Below, piece after piece: positions 17,397 through 25,842 of a DNA stretch of 64,000 bases. A program made the position numbers and the translations under genes. The notes under the pieces were generated by a model. The model saw nothing but the letters and a program-made list of their open reading frames with translations. It was not told the origin of the DNA and searched no databases. The stretch comes from Dysgonomonas sp. ZJ279 (GTDB lineage Bacteria > Bacteroidota > Bacteroidia > Bacteroidales > Dysgonomonadaceae): assembly GCF_011039205.1 (NCBI RefSeq), contig NZ_JAAKEL010000001.1, positions 248,001 to 312,000 of the forward strand. Direction: 5' to 3'. Position 1 is the first letter of the stretch, and each line of letters begins with the position of its first letter.

Positions 17397-18202
17397 TGAA
17401 ACAAGATATAGAAGATCTAAGTGTATATAATCCCGAAGGTTCTGAGCTAAGAATATTGCAACTGAAAATGTTTGATATTCTTGTTTCGGTAACAGATATC
17501 TGCAATAAACACAATATTCCCTATTGGATAAGCGGAGGTACTTTACTAGGTGCTAAGCGTCATGGAGGCTTTATCCCTTGGGATGATGATATCGACATCG
17601 AACTTATGCGCAGAGACTATAAGAAGCTGCTTAAAATACTTCCTGGGGAGTTGCCTGACAGCCTCTATCTGCAAACGCCGAAAGAGAAAAGCTATCGATT
17701 GCTATTCTCAAAAGTAAGAGATCGGTTCTCTATTGTCTATTCCGAAGAGGAAGATATGGCTTGTTATAAAGAAAAGGGTATCTTTATAGATATATTTTCC
17801 GAAGAGAGGAGTTACAGATGGCTTAAAAACAGTGTAGATTTCTTTTATGGTCGTGCATTCAGACGATTAAAGCGTGGACGACCTTTCCATTCGGCAAAAT
17901 ATTTCTATGAATATTCTATCTCTTTGCTGCTTTACCCGATTGGGGTTGTTTCTATGTGGGTAGCAAGGGCAATCTGTTCGGTCACTAAACCCGACAATAT
18001 CTTGCATAGCTATGGTATCGGTAACTCGACCAACCACAATGCGCAATATATGTTTCCATTAAACAAAATAGAGTTTGAAGGGAAGTCTTTTTCAGCTCCT
18101 AAGGATGTTGATAAATACCTGACTAAGCAATACGGAGATTATATGAATATTCCACCTAAAGATAAGCGGCTTACGCACTTTCTTAAAGTGGAATATCTAT
18201 GA
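17396..18202 (+). CDS. LicD family nucleotidyl/phosphotransferase
   Basis: A 268-residue protein with the LicD core: PYWISGGTLLGAKRHGGFIPWDDDIDIEL (about 40-69), where GGTLLGA and WDDDID are the nucleotidyltransferase-fold motifs. LicD proteins add phosphocholine or other phosphate-linked groups to surface glycans. It is the last gene of the glycan cluster, overlaps the GT2 gene by one base, and is convergent with the HU/LysM gene 14 bp away. Whether choline, ethanolamine or another group is transferred cannot be told from sequence. Confidence 0.92.
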   Translation: MKQDIEDLSVYNPEGSELRILQLKMFDILVSVTDICNKHNIPYWISGGTLLGAKRHGGFIPWDDDIDIELMRRDYKKLLKILPGELPDSLYLQTPKEKSYRLLFSKVRDRFSIVYSEEEDMACYKEKGIFIDIFSEERSYRWLKNSVDFFYGRAFRRLKRGRPFHSAKYFYEYSISLLLYPIGVVSMWVARAICSVTKPDNILHSYGIGNSTNHNAQYMFPLNKIEFEGKSFSAPKDVDKYLTKQYGDYMNIPPKDKRLTHFLKVEYL

Positions 18203-18216
18203 AATGATCTTGGACT

Positions 18217-19449
18217 TTAATTAGTTTCAGATATTATTTGTCCCTCCATTTTCTGAGCTTTCTTTACCTCTTGTGGATTGGTCGGATCGACATTATATTT
18301 ATCTAAAGATGGAATGACCAATCTTGTACCGATCGGCACATTATTCGGATTTCGTATCTTTGATTTATTCTCCTGATAGATATATACCCAAAAAGATTTA
18401 TTCCCATAGTATTTCAGAGCAATCAAGCGGAGGGTTTGTCCTTCTCGAATTGTTTCTTCACCGAGGCTTTTGCTCTTGGTATTAGATTTTATTACCTCTT
18501 CATTAACTGCATCCTTGGTTATTTCTGGCTTATTTGGAATTGAATCTTTTACGGTATTTACCGTTGATACGATATTTATTGTATCTGTTTTTCTTGGATT
18601 AAGATTATCTTTTTGTTCAGTTATTATTGCAATATCAATAGGTTCTTTATCACTAAAGAATCTGGATATTTCGTTAAAGAATAAGCCTCCTATCGTAAAG
18701 CAAGCAAGCATAATTGCAATAAAGAAGCCAAGATAGATATATCTCCATTTTCGGGAAGATTGCTTCGACGACTGATATTCGTCTTCTATATCTCTATCCT
18801 CTAAAAATGTAGTAATTTCTTTTTTCTCATTTTCTACAATTGGGAGTTCAGTTTCCTTTTCCTCTTCCTTTATTATTACAGCATCTTCTTTAGGGTCTGA
18901 TATATCTGATTTACGATCTTGTGTAGAATCTATCTCCGGGCTTTGATCTTCGATTATAATAGTATCTTCCGTTACCTCCTCTTGTATTTTATCTTCAGAC
19001 TTAGGATTCTCATTAACGATTTCTTCTATGCTATCTTCCTCTAAAATTGTTACCTCGTCCGTACTGTTATACTCATCATTTCCGTCTGCATTGAATGCCT
19101 CGTCTTCTATATTGTCAAAAGAAACACCATCTTCTAAAATTATACTTTCGAAATGAGAGAATGGTAGGTTGACAGCTTCGCGAAGAGATTTATCGGGAGC
19201 GAAGCTTAACTTATAATGAGCTGCTATTTCTATGGCTTCGCCCGTATTAACGTCTACACTTCGGCGAGAGTTAACTTTCACTAATTTGAACGTGCCAAAA
19301 TCTTTAATCTTTACAGGCTCATTTTTTTCTATATTTTCTGTGATGAGTGCAATTAATTCGCGCAAAAATAATTCTGCATCTTTCTTCGTAATCTCCTGCT
19401 TTTTAGCTAAAAGGTCGATTAAATCCTGTAGTGTAAGTCGCTCATTCAT
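18217..19449 (-). CDS. HU-family domain fused to a transmembrane segment and LysM domain
   Basis: A 410-residue protein with an unusual domain order. Residues 1-95 form an HU/IHF-like DNA-binding domain (KIKDFGTFKLVKVNSRRS near 47-64). Residues 100-226 are a highly acidic, low-complexity linker. Residues 237-258 form one membrane span, preceded by KQSSRKWR, so the positive-inside rule predicts an N-terminus in the cytoplasm. Residues 334-382 form a LysM domain (REGQTLRLIALKYYGN to VPIGTRLVIP) that would lie in the periplasm and bind peptidoglycan. It overlaps a short HU gene by 8 bp. The architecture suggests a link between nucleoid and cell wall, but that function is inferred. A membrane-anchored regulator is an alternative. 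Confidence 0.88.
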   Translation of the reverse strand: MNERLTLQDLIDLLAKKQEITKKDAELFLRELIALITENIEKNEPVKIKDFGTFKLVKVNSRRSVDVNTGEAIEIAAHYKLSFAPDKSLREAVNLPFSHFESIILEDGVSFDNIEDEAFNADGNDEYNSTDEVTILEEDSIEEIVNENPKSEDKIQEEVTEDTIIIEDQSPEIDSTQDRKSDISDPKEDAVIIKEEEKETELPIVENEKKEITTFLEDRDIEDEYQSSKQSSRKWRYIYLGFFIAIMLACFTIGGLFFNEISRFFSDKEPIDIAIITEQKDNLNPRKTDTINIVSTVNTVKDSIPNKPEITKDAVNEEVIKSNTKSKSLGEETIREGQTLRLIALKYYGNKSFWVYIYQENKSKIRNPNNVPIGTRLVIPSLDKYNVDPTNPQEVKKAQKMEGQIISETN

Positions 19450-19732
19450 TTACCTCTATTTTTTTAAGGTTATCTTTTATAGTCTGTCCCGGGCGGAAAG
19501 CTAATGTAATCTTTGGAGGAATGAGAAATCGCTGTTTCGAAACAGGATTTACAGAGATGCGTTCACCTTTTTTCTTTGTTTCAAACAAACCAAAACCTTG
19601 AATATTGATAGAATTGCTATCTTCAAGATTCGTATTAATAATGGATACGGTAGCATCAAGTGTATCTGATGTTTGTCGTTGTGTCCACCCTAAGCGTTTG
19701 GCTAAGGCAGCTATTAATTCCTGGTTTGTCAT
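19442..19732 (-). CDS. HU family DNA-binding protein
   Basis: A 96-residue HU/IHF-like protein. It has the N-terminal helices (NQELIAALAKRLGWTQRQTSDTLDATVSIIN) and NIQGFGLFETKKKGERISVNP (near 43-63), which corresponds to the beta-saddle and DNA-binding arm. The arm tip differs from classical HU, as is common in Bacteroidota paralogues. It precedes and overlaps the HU-TM-LysM gene by 8 bp, so the two HU domains are made together and may form heterodimers, which is an inference. It begins 19 bp after rimO. Confidence 0.9.
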   Translation of the reverse strand: MTNQELIAALAKRLGWTQRQTSDTLDATVSIINTNLEDSNSINIQGFGLFETKKKGERISVNPVSKQRFLIPPKITLAFRPGQTIKDNLKKIEVNE

Positions 19733-19751
19733 GGGTCTGCGTATTTAGAAT

Positions 19752-21050
19752 TTAGGAAACTATTTCTGCATATAAATCGAAAGGTTGTGCACCTGTTATT
19801 TTAACGTTATAGAATTCGCCGATGGTCAGCGATTTGTCTTTGTTGATCAATACTTCCGGATCTACCTCCGGAGAATCATATTCGGTTCTTCCTATATAAT
19901 AATCCTCTTCTTCTTTGTCAATGATGACTTTAAGGATTTTATCTATTTTTTGTTCATTGGTCTCTAATGCAATTCTTTCTTGCAAAGCCATTAGTTGATC
20001 CATTCTCTCTTGCTTAATAGCATCGGGAATACTATCCTTATAGTTGTCATACGCATAAGTTCCATCTTCGTGAGAGTAAGGAAAAGCTCCCATACGTTCG
20101 AACTGTACGTCTTTTACGAACTGCAATAGTTCATCAAAATCTTTTTGTGTTTCTCCGGGATGTCCTACCATTAATGTTGTACGAATATGAATGCCCGGAA
20201 CTTCTTCTCTTATTTGTTTTAAGAGATTATATGTTTGTTCTTTCGATATATTTCTGCGCATCTTGGTCAACATGTTGTCACTAACATGTTGTAAAGCGAT
20301 GTCGAGGTATTTGCAGACATTATCATTCTCGCGCATTACTCGCAATAAGTCTAAAGGGAAGTTTGTAGGATAAGCATAATGTAGACGAATCCATTCCACT
20401 CCTTCTATTTTTGCAATACGTTCAACCAGTTCAGGTAATTTCATATTTTTATACAGGTCTAACCCATAAAAAGTCAAATCCTGAGCGATCATCTGAAATT
20501 CTTTAACTCCCGATGCGACTAAACCACGTACTTCTTCTTCTATCTCCTCTATCGCTCTTGACTGATGCTTTCCTGTCATGATAGGAATAGAGCAATAAGA
20601 ACAAGTACGGTTACATCCCTCTGATATTTTAAGGTAGGCATAGTGCTGAGGAGTAGTAATGCTACGCTCCAGAGCCATATCCTGATTATATGATTTTCCT
20701 AAATCGCTGATTAATGTTTTCCAGTTGAACTTACCGTAAAAATTATCGACTTCGGGAATCTCGGCTTTTAGCTCGTCCATATACCTTTCAGTAAGGCAGC
20801 CCATTACAAATAGCTTATTAAGCCTACGCTCTTTTTTTGCTTCGGCAAATTCAAGAATCATATTTATCGATTCTTCTTTGGCATCGCCGATAAATCCACA
20901 TGTATTGATTACTACGATTTCTCCTTCCGATTTTTCGGGATCGTGTTTTACAGTATAGCCATTTGCTAATAGTTGCTTCATAAGCAACTCTGAATCTACA
21001 AGGTTTTTCGAACAACCAAGAGTTATGACGTCTATTCTATTTTTCTTCAT
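19752..21050 (-). CDS. rimO: Ribosomal protein S12 methylthiotransferase
   Basis: A 432-residue radical SAM enzyme that adds a methylthio group to an Asp of ribosomal protein S12. The N-terminal UPF0004 domain starts IDVITLGCSKNLVDSE, supplying cluster cysteines along with NTCGFI and a third Cys in VMGCLTERY. The radical SAM motif C-x3-C-x2-C is in EGCNRTCSYCSIP (near 145-157). A C-terminal TRAM domain ends the protein. The spacing and the GCSKNLVDSE motif distinguish RimO from MiaB. It lies 8 bp after ftsY. Confidence 0.95.
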   Translation of the reverse strand: MKKNRIDVITLGCSKNLVDSELLMKQLLANGYTVKHDPEKSEGEIVVINTCGFIGDAKEESINMILEFAEAKKERRLNKLFVMGCLTERYMDELKAEIPEVDNFYGKFNWKTLISDLGKSYNQDMALERSITTPQHYAYLKISEGCNRTCSYCSIPIMTGKHQSRAIEEIEEEVRGLVASGVKEFQMIAQDLTFYGLDLYKNMKLPELVERIAKIEGVEWIRLHYAYPTNFPLDLLRVMRENDNVCKYLDIALQHVSDNMLTKMRRNISKEQTYNLLKQIREEVPGIHIRTTLMVGHPGETQKDFDELLQFVKDVQFERMGAFPYSHEDGTYAYDNYKDSIPDAIKQERMDQLMALQERIALETNEQKIDKILKVIIDKEEEDYYIGRTEYDSPEVDPEVLINKDKSLTIGEFYNVKITGAQPFDLYAEIVS

Positions 21051-21058
21051 CCTAAAAA

Positions 21059-22012
21059 TTACTCACCAAACAAGCTATCCACAAATTCTTTTCGTCTAAA
21101 TACCTGAAGGTCTTCTATGCCTTCGCCCAGTCCGATGTATTTTACCGGAATCTTGAACTGGTCTGAAATACCAATTACTACACCACCTTTAGCAGTCCCA
21201 TCCAGTTTAGTGATAGCAAGTGCTGTAACATCGGTAGCTGCTGTAAATTGAGTGGCTTGTTCGAATGCGTTTTGCCCTGTCGAGCCATCAAGAACCAATA
21301 AGACTTCGTGCGGAGCTTCGGGTATGATTTTATCCATTACTTTTTTGATTTTGGATAATTCATTCATCAAACCTATTTTATTATGAAGACGCCCTGCTGT
21401 GTCTATTATCACAACATCCGCATTGTTCGCTTTAGCAGAACTCAATGTATCGAATGCTACAGATGCAGGATCAGATCCCATTGCTTGTTTTACAACCGGT
21501 ACGCCGACTCTCTCTCCCCAGATAACCAATTGTTCTACAGCAGCAGCTCTAAAGGTATCGGCAGCCCCGAGATAAACAGATTTGCCTGCTTTCTTGAACT
21601 GATTGGCTAGCTTTCCTATTGTAGTTGTTTTACCTACACCATTAACTCCTACAACCATTATTACATAAGGTTTTTTGTCTTCAGGAATGCTGAAGTCTTC
21701 GGTATCCGTTGTATTGTTTTCAGTTAATAATGCAACAATTTCTTCTCTTAGAATATTGTTTAGTTCTTCTGCATTTACATACTTGTCTTTCTCTGCACGA
21801 GCTTCTATCCGTTCTATAATCTTCAGGGTTGTATTGACGCCTACATCAGAAGTAATCAGTACCTCTTCAAGATCATCAAGCACATCCTCGTCAACCTTCG
21901 ATTTTCCGGCTACAATTCGTGATAGTTTAGAGAACATCGATTCTTTGGTTTTTTCGAGCCCTTTATCTAATGTTTCTTTTTTCTGTTTTGAGAAGAAATT
22001 AAACAATCCCAT
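21059..22012 (-). CDS. ftsY: Signal recognition particle receptor FtsY
   Basis: A 317-residue SRP-type GTPase that docks ribosome-nascent chain-SRP complexes at the inner membrane. A short basic N-terminal helix (GLFNFFSKQKK) replaces the long acidic A domain of E. coli, as in other Bacteroidota. The N domain is followed by the G domain with GVNGVGKTTTIGKLA (near 123-137), DTAGR (near 205-209) and TKLDGTAKGG (near 269-278). It heads a possible transcript with rimO and the two HU genes, separated from DUF4295 by a terminator. Confidence 0.96.
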   Translation of the reverse strand: MGLFNFFSKQKKETLDKGLEKTKESMFSKLSRIVAGKSKVDEDVLDDLEEVLITSDVGVNTTLKIIERIEARAEKDKYVNAEELNNILREEIVALLTENNTTDTEDFSIPEDKKPYVIMVVGVNGVGKTTTIGKLANQFKKAGKSVYLGAADTFRAAAVEQLVIWGERVGVPVVKQAMGSDPASVAFDTLSSAKANNADVVIIDTAGRLHNKIGLMNELSKIKKVMDKIIPEAPHEVLLVLDGSTGQNAFEQATQFTAATDVTALAITKLDGTAKGGVVIGISDQFKIPVKYIGLGEGIEDLQVFRRKEFVDSLFGE

Positions 22013-22208
22013 AGATTTATATTTTCAGGTCAGAGACCTATTTGTTATTTCCGGATCATAACAACAGTATCTGTTATGATTGCAAATATGTAATATTAGT
22101 AATTTGATAACACTTGGTACGATCCGGCACTATATACTTTGCCGAATAAGATTCTTTGTAATTATATTGTGCATCTAAGGTATTACAAAGCTAGTAAATG
22201 GGAAACAA

Positions 22209-22246
22209 AAAACCTCCCTGCATAAAAATGAAGGAGGCCTTTTAGA
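22209..22246 (-). terminator. Terminator after the rpmB-rpmG-DUF4295 operon
   Basis: On the minus strand a stem of cctcctt and agggagg encloses an AT-rich loop and is followed by a run of T. It lies about 15 bp after the DUF4295 stop and separates the ribosomal-protein operon from ftsY. Confidence 0.8.
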
Positions 22247-22260
22247 TATTTTTAACGAAA

Positions 22261-22422
22261 TTATTTCGTGAAATAGTCTTTTACTGATTCGTTAGGAACC
22301 ATTTCCTCTTTAAATGTGTAAGCACCTGTTTTAGGTGATTTTTCCATTTTGATTACTTTTGCGTAGTTACGACCATCTTTAGACGATGGGTCACGATAAC
22401 CAGCGACTGTTTTCTTTGCCAT
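22261..22422 (-). CDS. DUF4295 small basic protein
   Basis: A 53-residue ORF starting MAKKTVAGYRDPSSKDGRNY and ending KDYFTK, rich in lysine. DUF4295 proteins are short, found in Bacteroidota and normally encoded right after rpmG, exactly as here (13 bp downstream). The role is not known to me; genomic context suggests a ribosome-associated function. The start has the same MAKK opening as rpmG. Confidence 0.9.
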   Translation of the reverse strand: MAKKTVAGYRDPSSKDGRNYAKVIKMEKSPKTGAYTFKEEMVPNESVKDYFTK

Positions 22423-22435
22423 GGTTTATGTCTTT

Positions 22436-22624
22436 TTACTTGATTTCTTTATGAACAGTTACTTTCTTCAAAACAGCGTTGTATTTTTTCAACTCTAGTC
22501 TTTCTGTTGTGTTTTTTCTGTTTTTAGTAGTAATGTAGCGAGATGTACCCGGCATACCACTTTCTTTGTGCTCTGTGCACTCCAATATTACTTGGACTCT
22601 GTTTCCTTTTGCTTTCTTAGCCAT
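22436..22624 (-). CDS. rpmG: 50S ribosomal protein L33
   Basis: A 62-residue protein of the large subunit. [17 protein letters not shown], the R-Y-x-T-x-K-N-R segment ([11 protein letters not shown]) and the C-terminal [18 protein letters not shown] match bL33. It has a single Cys rather than the zinc-binding C-x-x-C pairs, so it is the zinc-free form. Upstream is a full AGGAGG at 22633-22638, 8 nt from the ATG, which is unusual for this phylum. It lies 19 bp after rpmB. Confidence 0.96.
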   Translation of the reverse strand: MAKKAKGNRVQVILECTEHKESGMPGTSRYITTKNRKNTTERLELKKYNAVLKKVTVHKEIK

Positions 22625-22632
22625 TTCTCGAT

Positions 22633-22638
22633 CCTCCT
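22633..22638 (-). promoter_or_regulatory. Canonical Shine-Dalgarno site before rpmG
   Basis: AGGAGG on the minus strand, 8 nt before the rpmG ATG. Most starts in this window have AT-rich, non-SD leaders, so a perfect SD stands out. Confidence 0.7.
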
Positions 22639-22643
22639 AATTA

Positions 22644-22883
22644 TTAAGCGTTCAAATAACCTGCTTCAGCCGCTTTCTTAAGAGCAGCATCTAAACCTAC
22701 TTTGTTGACTGTACGTAGACCTGCAGCAGATATATTTAGGCTGATCCAACAATCTTGTTCTACCCAGTAGAATTTTTTTCTGAATAGATTGACATTAAAT
22801 TTTCTCTTAGTCTTTTTGTTAGAGTGAGAAACGTTGTTGCCAACCATAGCTTTTTTTCCTGTAATTTGACAAATTTTGGACAT
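22644..22883 (-). CDS. rpmB: 50S ribosomal protein L28
   Basis: A 79-residue large-subunit protein. The start [20 protein letters not shown], the [16 protein letters not shown] segment and the C-terminal [16 protein letters not shown] are diagnostic of bL28. It is the first gene of the rpmB-rpmG-DUF4295 operon and has a full Bacteroidota promoter upstream. Confidence 0.96.
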   Translation of the reverse strand: MSKICQITGKKAMVGNNVSHSNKKTKRKFNVNLFRKKFYWVEQDCWISLNISAAGLRTVNKVGLDAALKKAAEAGYLNA

Positions 22884-22938
22884 TGCTATCTATTTTATTT
22901 ATTGTTTATTTTCTTCTTTTCCTGCTTAAATTGGGATG

Positions 22939-22969
22939 CAAATTTAGTTATATTTTTCAAAATCACAAA
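22939..22969 (-). promoter_or_regulatory. Promoter of rpmB-rpmG-DUF4295
   Basis: On the minus strand, TTTG (22966-22969), a 19-nt spacer, then TAAATTTG (22939-22946). This is an exact match to the Bacteroidota consensus and lies 56 bp upstream of the rpmB start. Confidence 0.85.
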
Positions 22970-23062
22970 TAATTATACTGTTAAAGTTCTTTTTATCTTT
23001 TATTTTGACAATCAGGTAGAAAAACATAGTTGGTGCAATATCTCGACAATGCTTATTTTTAC

Positions 23063-23070
23063 TACCTTTG
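23063..23070 (+). promoter_or_regulatory. Putative -7 box for the epimerase gene
   Basis: TACCTTTG, followed by GC-poor sequence, about 110 bp before the epimerase ATG. No TTTG lies at the expected -33 position. The rest of the 297-bp divergent gap holds the rpmB promoter and no other feature I can support. Confidence 0.45.
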
Positions 23071-23180
23071 GCAAAAATATCTGAGTGGCTCTGGATAATA
23101 GCAAACTAAACAGAATGCTTTTTAATAGCTTCATCTTTATTGTCTTACTTTAGGTGATTTGGAACTCAAAGGTTGATTGA

Positions 23181-24194
23181 ATGAATAAAAAGAAGATACT
23201 CATTACAGGTGCTAGCGGATTTATAGGTAGCTTTCTCGTCGAAAAAGCTTTGGAGAAAGGATATGCTGTGTGGGCTGGTGTGCGTAAAAGCAGTAGCAAG
23301 GAATATTTGCAGGATGAGCGTATTCAATTTATTGATCTGAATTTTGCTAATAAAGAATCTTTGACCAATCAATTACGTGAATTTGTTTCTTTGCATGGTA
23401 AGTTCGATTATGTTGTTCACAATGCAGGAGTCACCAAATGTCTCAAGAAGGAAGACTTCAATAAAATAAACTACCAGTATACAGTCAATTTTGTAGATGC
23501 GCTCAAGGCTGCAGATTGCACTCTTCAAAAGTTTGTTTTGATGAGTAGCCTTAGTGCAATGGGGGCCGGCGATGAAATCAACTATACCCCATTAAAATCT
23601 ACAGATAAGCCAAATCCTAATACGGAGTATGGGAGAAGTAAACTCAAAGCGGAGCAATATTTAGAATCAATAACTGACTTTCCTTATATAATACTTCGCC
23701 CGACAGGGGTGTATGGACCACGTGAGAAGGATTATTTTCTCATGGTTAAGACGGTAAGATCAGGATTGGATGTTGGAGCAGGCTTCAGACCACAGCATCT
23801 TACATTTATATATGTAAAGGATTTAGTAGATGCTGTGTTTCTCAGCCTGGAAAGCAATATTAGTAATAGAATATACTTTGTTGCCGATGGTGATGTATAT
23901 ACCGATAAGGAATATACGCAGCTTGTAAAGGAATCGATAGGCAAGAAGCATGTCTTGAGCCTGAAAGTCCCTTTGTGGTTGCTTAAAGTTATTTCTACAA
24001 TTGCCGAAGGTCTTTCTGTATTTACGAAGCAACCTTCGACCCTCAATAAAGATAAGTACAAGATAATGAAGCAAAGGAATTGGGAGTGCGATATACAACC
24101 GCTTGTCGATGATCTTGGTTTTTCGCCACAGTATAATCTTCGCCAAGGTTTGGCTGAATCAGTACAATGGTACAGAGAAAACCACTGGTTGTAA
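23181..24194 (+). CDS. NAD(P)-dependent epimerase/dehydratase family protein
   Basis: A 337-residue extended short-chain dehydrogenase. The Rossmann motif GASGFIG is at 10-16, the catalytic Tyr and Lys are in the YGRSK segment (near 151-155), and the active-site Ser is in SSLSAMGAG (near 120). The family includes sugar-nucleotide epimerases, hydroxysteroid dehydrogenases and dihydroflavonol reductase-like enzymes. The sequence between 205 and 337 does not let me choose. It stands alone between rpmB and gap, so context does not help. Confidence 0.88.
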   Translation: MNKKKILITGASGFIGSFLVEKALEKGYAVWAGVRKSSSKEYLQDERIQFIDLNFANKESLTNQLREFVSLHGKFDYVVHNAGVTKCLKKEDFNKINYQYTVNFVDALKAADCTLQKFVLMSSLSAMGAGDEINYTPLKSTDKPNPNTEYGRSKLKAEQYLESITDFPYIILRPTGVYGPREKDYFLMVKTVRSGLDVGAGFRPQHLTFIYVKDLVDAVFLSLESNISNRIYFVADGDVYTDKEYTQLVKESIGKKHVLSLKVPLWLLKVISTIAEGLSVFTKQPSTLNKDKYKIMKQRNWECDIQPLVDDLGFSPQYNLRQGLAESVQWYRENHWL

Positions 24195-24239
24195 GTTAAA
24201 AATAATGAACATTATACCCCCAATAAGAAATATTTTTGC

Positions 24240-24247
24240 TATTTTTG
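24240..24247 (+). promoter_or_regulatory. Putative promoter -7 box for gap
   Basis: TATTTTTG about 105 bp before the gap ATG, with an overlapping alternative TATTTTTG at 24231-24238. The leader between them and gap is AT-rich and includes a long untranslated stretch, as is common for highly expressed genes in the phylum. Confidence 0.4.
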
Positions 24248-24346
24248 TACTGCTTTTAGATGGAAGCTTTTTTCTTTGTGGAAAAGCAATATTTAGTCTA
24301 AAATACTAATTACGGATTTATTCAATTTTTTAACCAATAAAAGTAA

Positions 24347-25357
<1,011 letters not shown>

Positions 25358-25376
25358 TTATAAATTATCTCTATAT

Positions 25377-25413
25377 AAGAAAGCATCCCAATATTGGGGT
25401 GCTTTCTTGTTTT
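25377..25413 (+). terminator. Terminator of gap
   Basis: A 14-bp stem (25377-25390 with 25395-25408, one G-U pair) on a short loop, followed by a T-rich stretch, 19 bp after the gap stop codon. Confidence 0.9.
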
Positions 25414-25474
25414 ATAGCCCATCGTGCACTTTCTGTATAATTTGCTTGATCTCCCCTTATTTTCCGGAAATGTT

Positions 25475-25536
25475 AAAAGGTAACAAAAGTGACACTTTTT
25501 ACAATTTTTTTCATCATTCCTTTTTTGTTACCTTTT
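25475..25536. promoter_or_regulatory. Inverted TGTTACCTTTT sites upstream of the isomerase gene
   Basis: A perfect 14-bp inverted repeat (AAAAGGTAACAAAA at 25475-25488, TTTTGTTACCTTTT at 25523-25536) with 34 nt between the halves. A third TGTTACCTTTT is at 27284-27294, just before the AraC gene. The pattern fits an operator pair for the AraC-type regulator, but the distance to the isomerase start (over 300 bp) makes this uncertain. Confidence 0.4.
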
Positions 25537-25570
25537 ATCAACCTTAATTGCTAGTTATAGATAAATTATA

Positions 25571-25720
25571 GAAGTCGTCTTGACTTTTCAAAAGATTTTC
25601 TTTTTGTTTGTTTTTTACTCTCTTTGTCATTCTGAACGGTAGTGAAGCATCTCCTAACCGAGATCTTTCGTTCCTCAGGATGACAAAATAATACGAAAAA
25701 CAAAAAGTCAAGACGACTTC
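25571..25720. repeat. Second palindromic element family (TGTCATTCTGA type)
   Basis: The 150-bp element is bounded by a perfect 18-bp inverted repeat (GAAGTCGTCTTGACTTTT at 25571-25588, complement at 25703-25720). The trinucleotide ATA flanks both ends and could be a target duplication. The inner palindrome (25625-25653 and 25660-25685) is imperfect: TGTCATTCTGAACGG faces the complement of TGTCATCCTGAGGAACG. The ends are unrelated to the element at 2053, but the inner core starts with the same TGTCAT. No ORF. Confidence 0.75.
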
Positions 25721-25810
25721 ATAGTATAATTGATCTGTTCATTTATCCCTTCTATCAAAAAACAATCAATTAGTATCACTTTTCAAAAAAGAGATTGTAT
25801 CGGCCTGCCT

Positions 25811-25818
25811 TATTTTTG
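25811..25818 (+). promoter_or_regulatory. Putative -7 box for the sugar isomerase gene
   Basis: TATTTTTG, 24 bp before the isomerase ATG. No clear TTTG at -33, which is common for promoters that depend on an activator such as the downstream AraC protein. Confidence 0.5.
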
Positions 25819-25842
25819 CTATGAACCTAAATATCTATAATA

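Noticed and set aside
24103-24309. 68-codon frame between the epimerase and gap
   Set aside because: It overlaps the epimerase 3' end, lacks a family pattern, and covers a likely promoter and leader.
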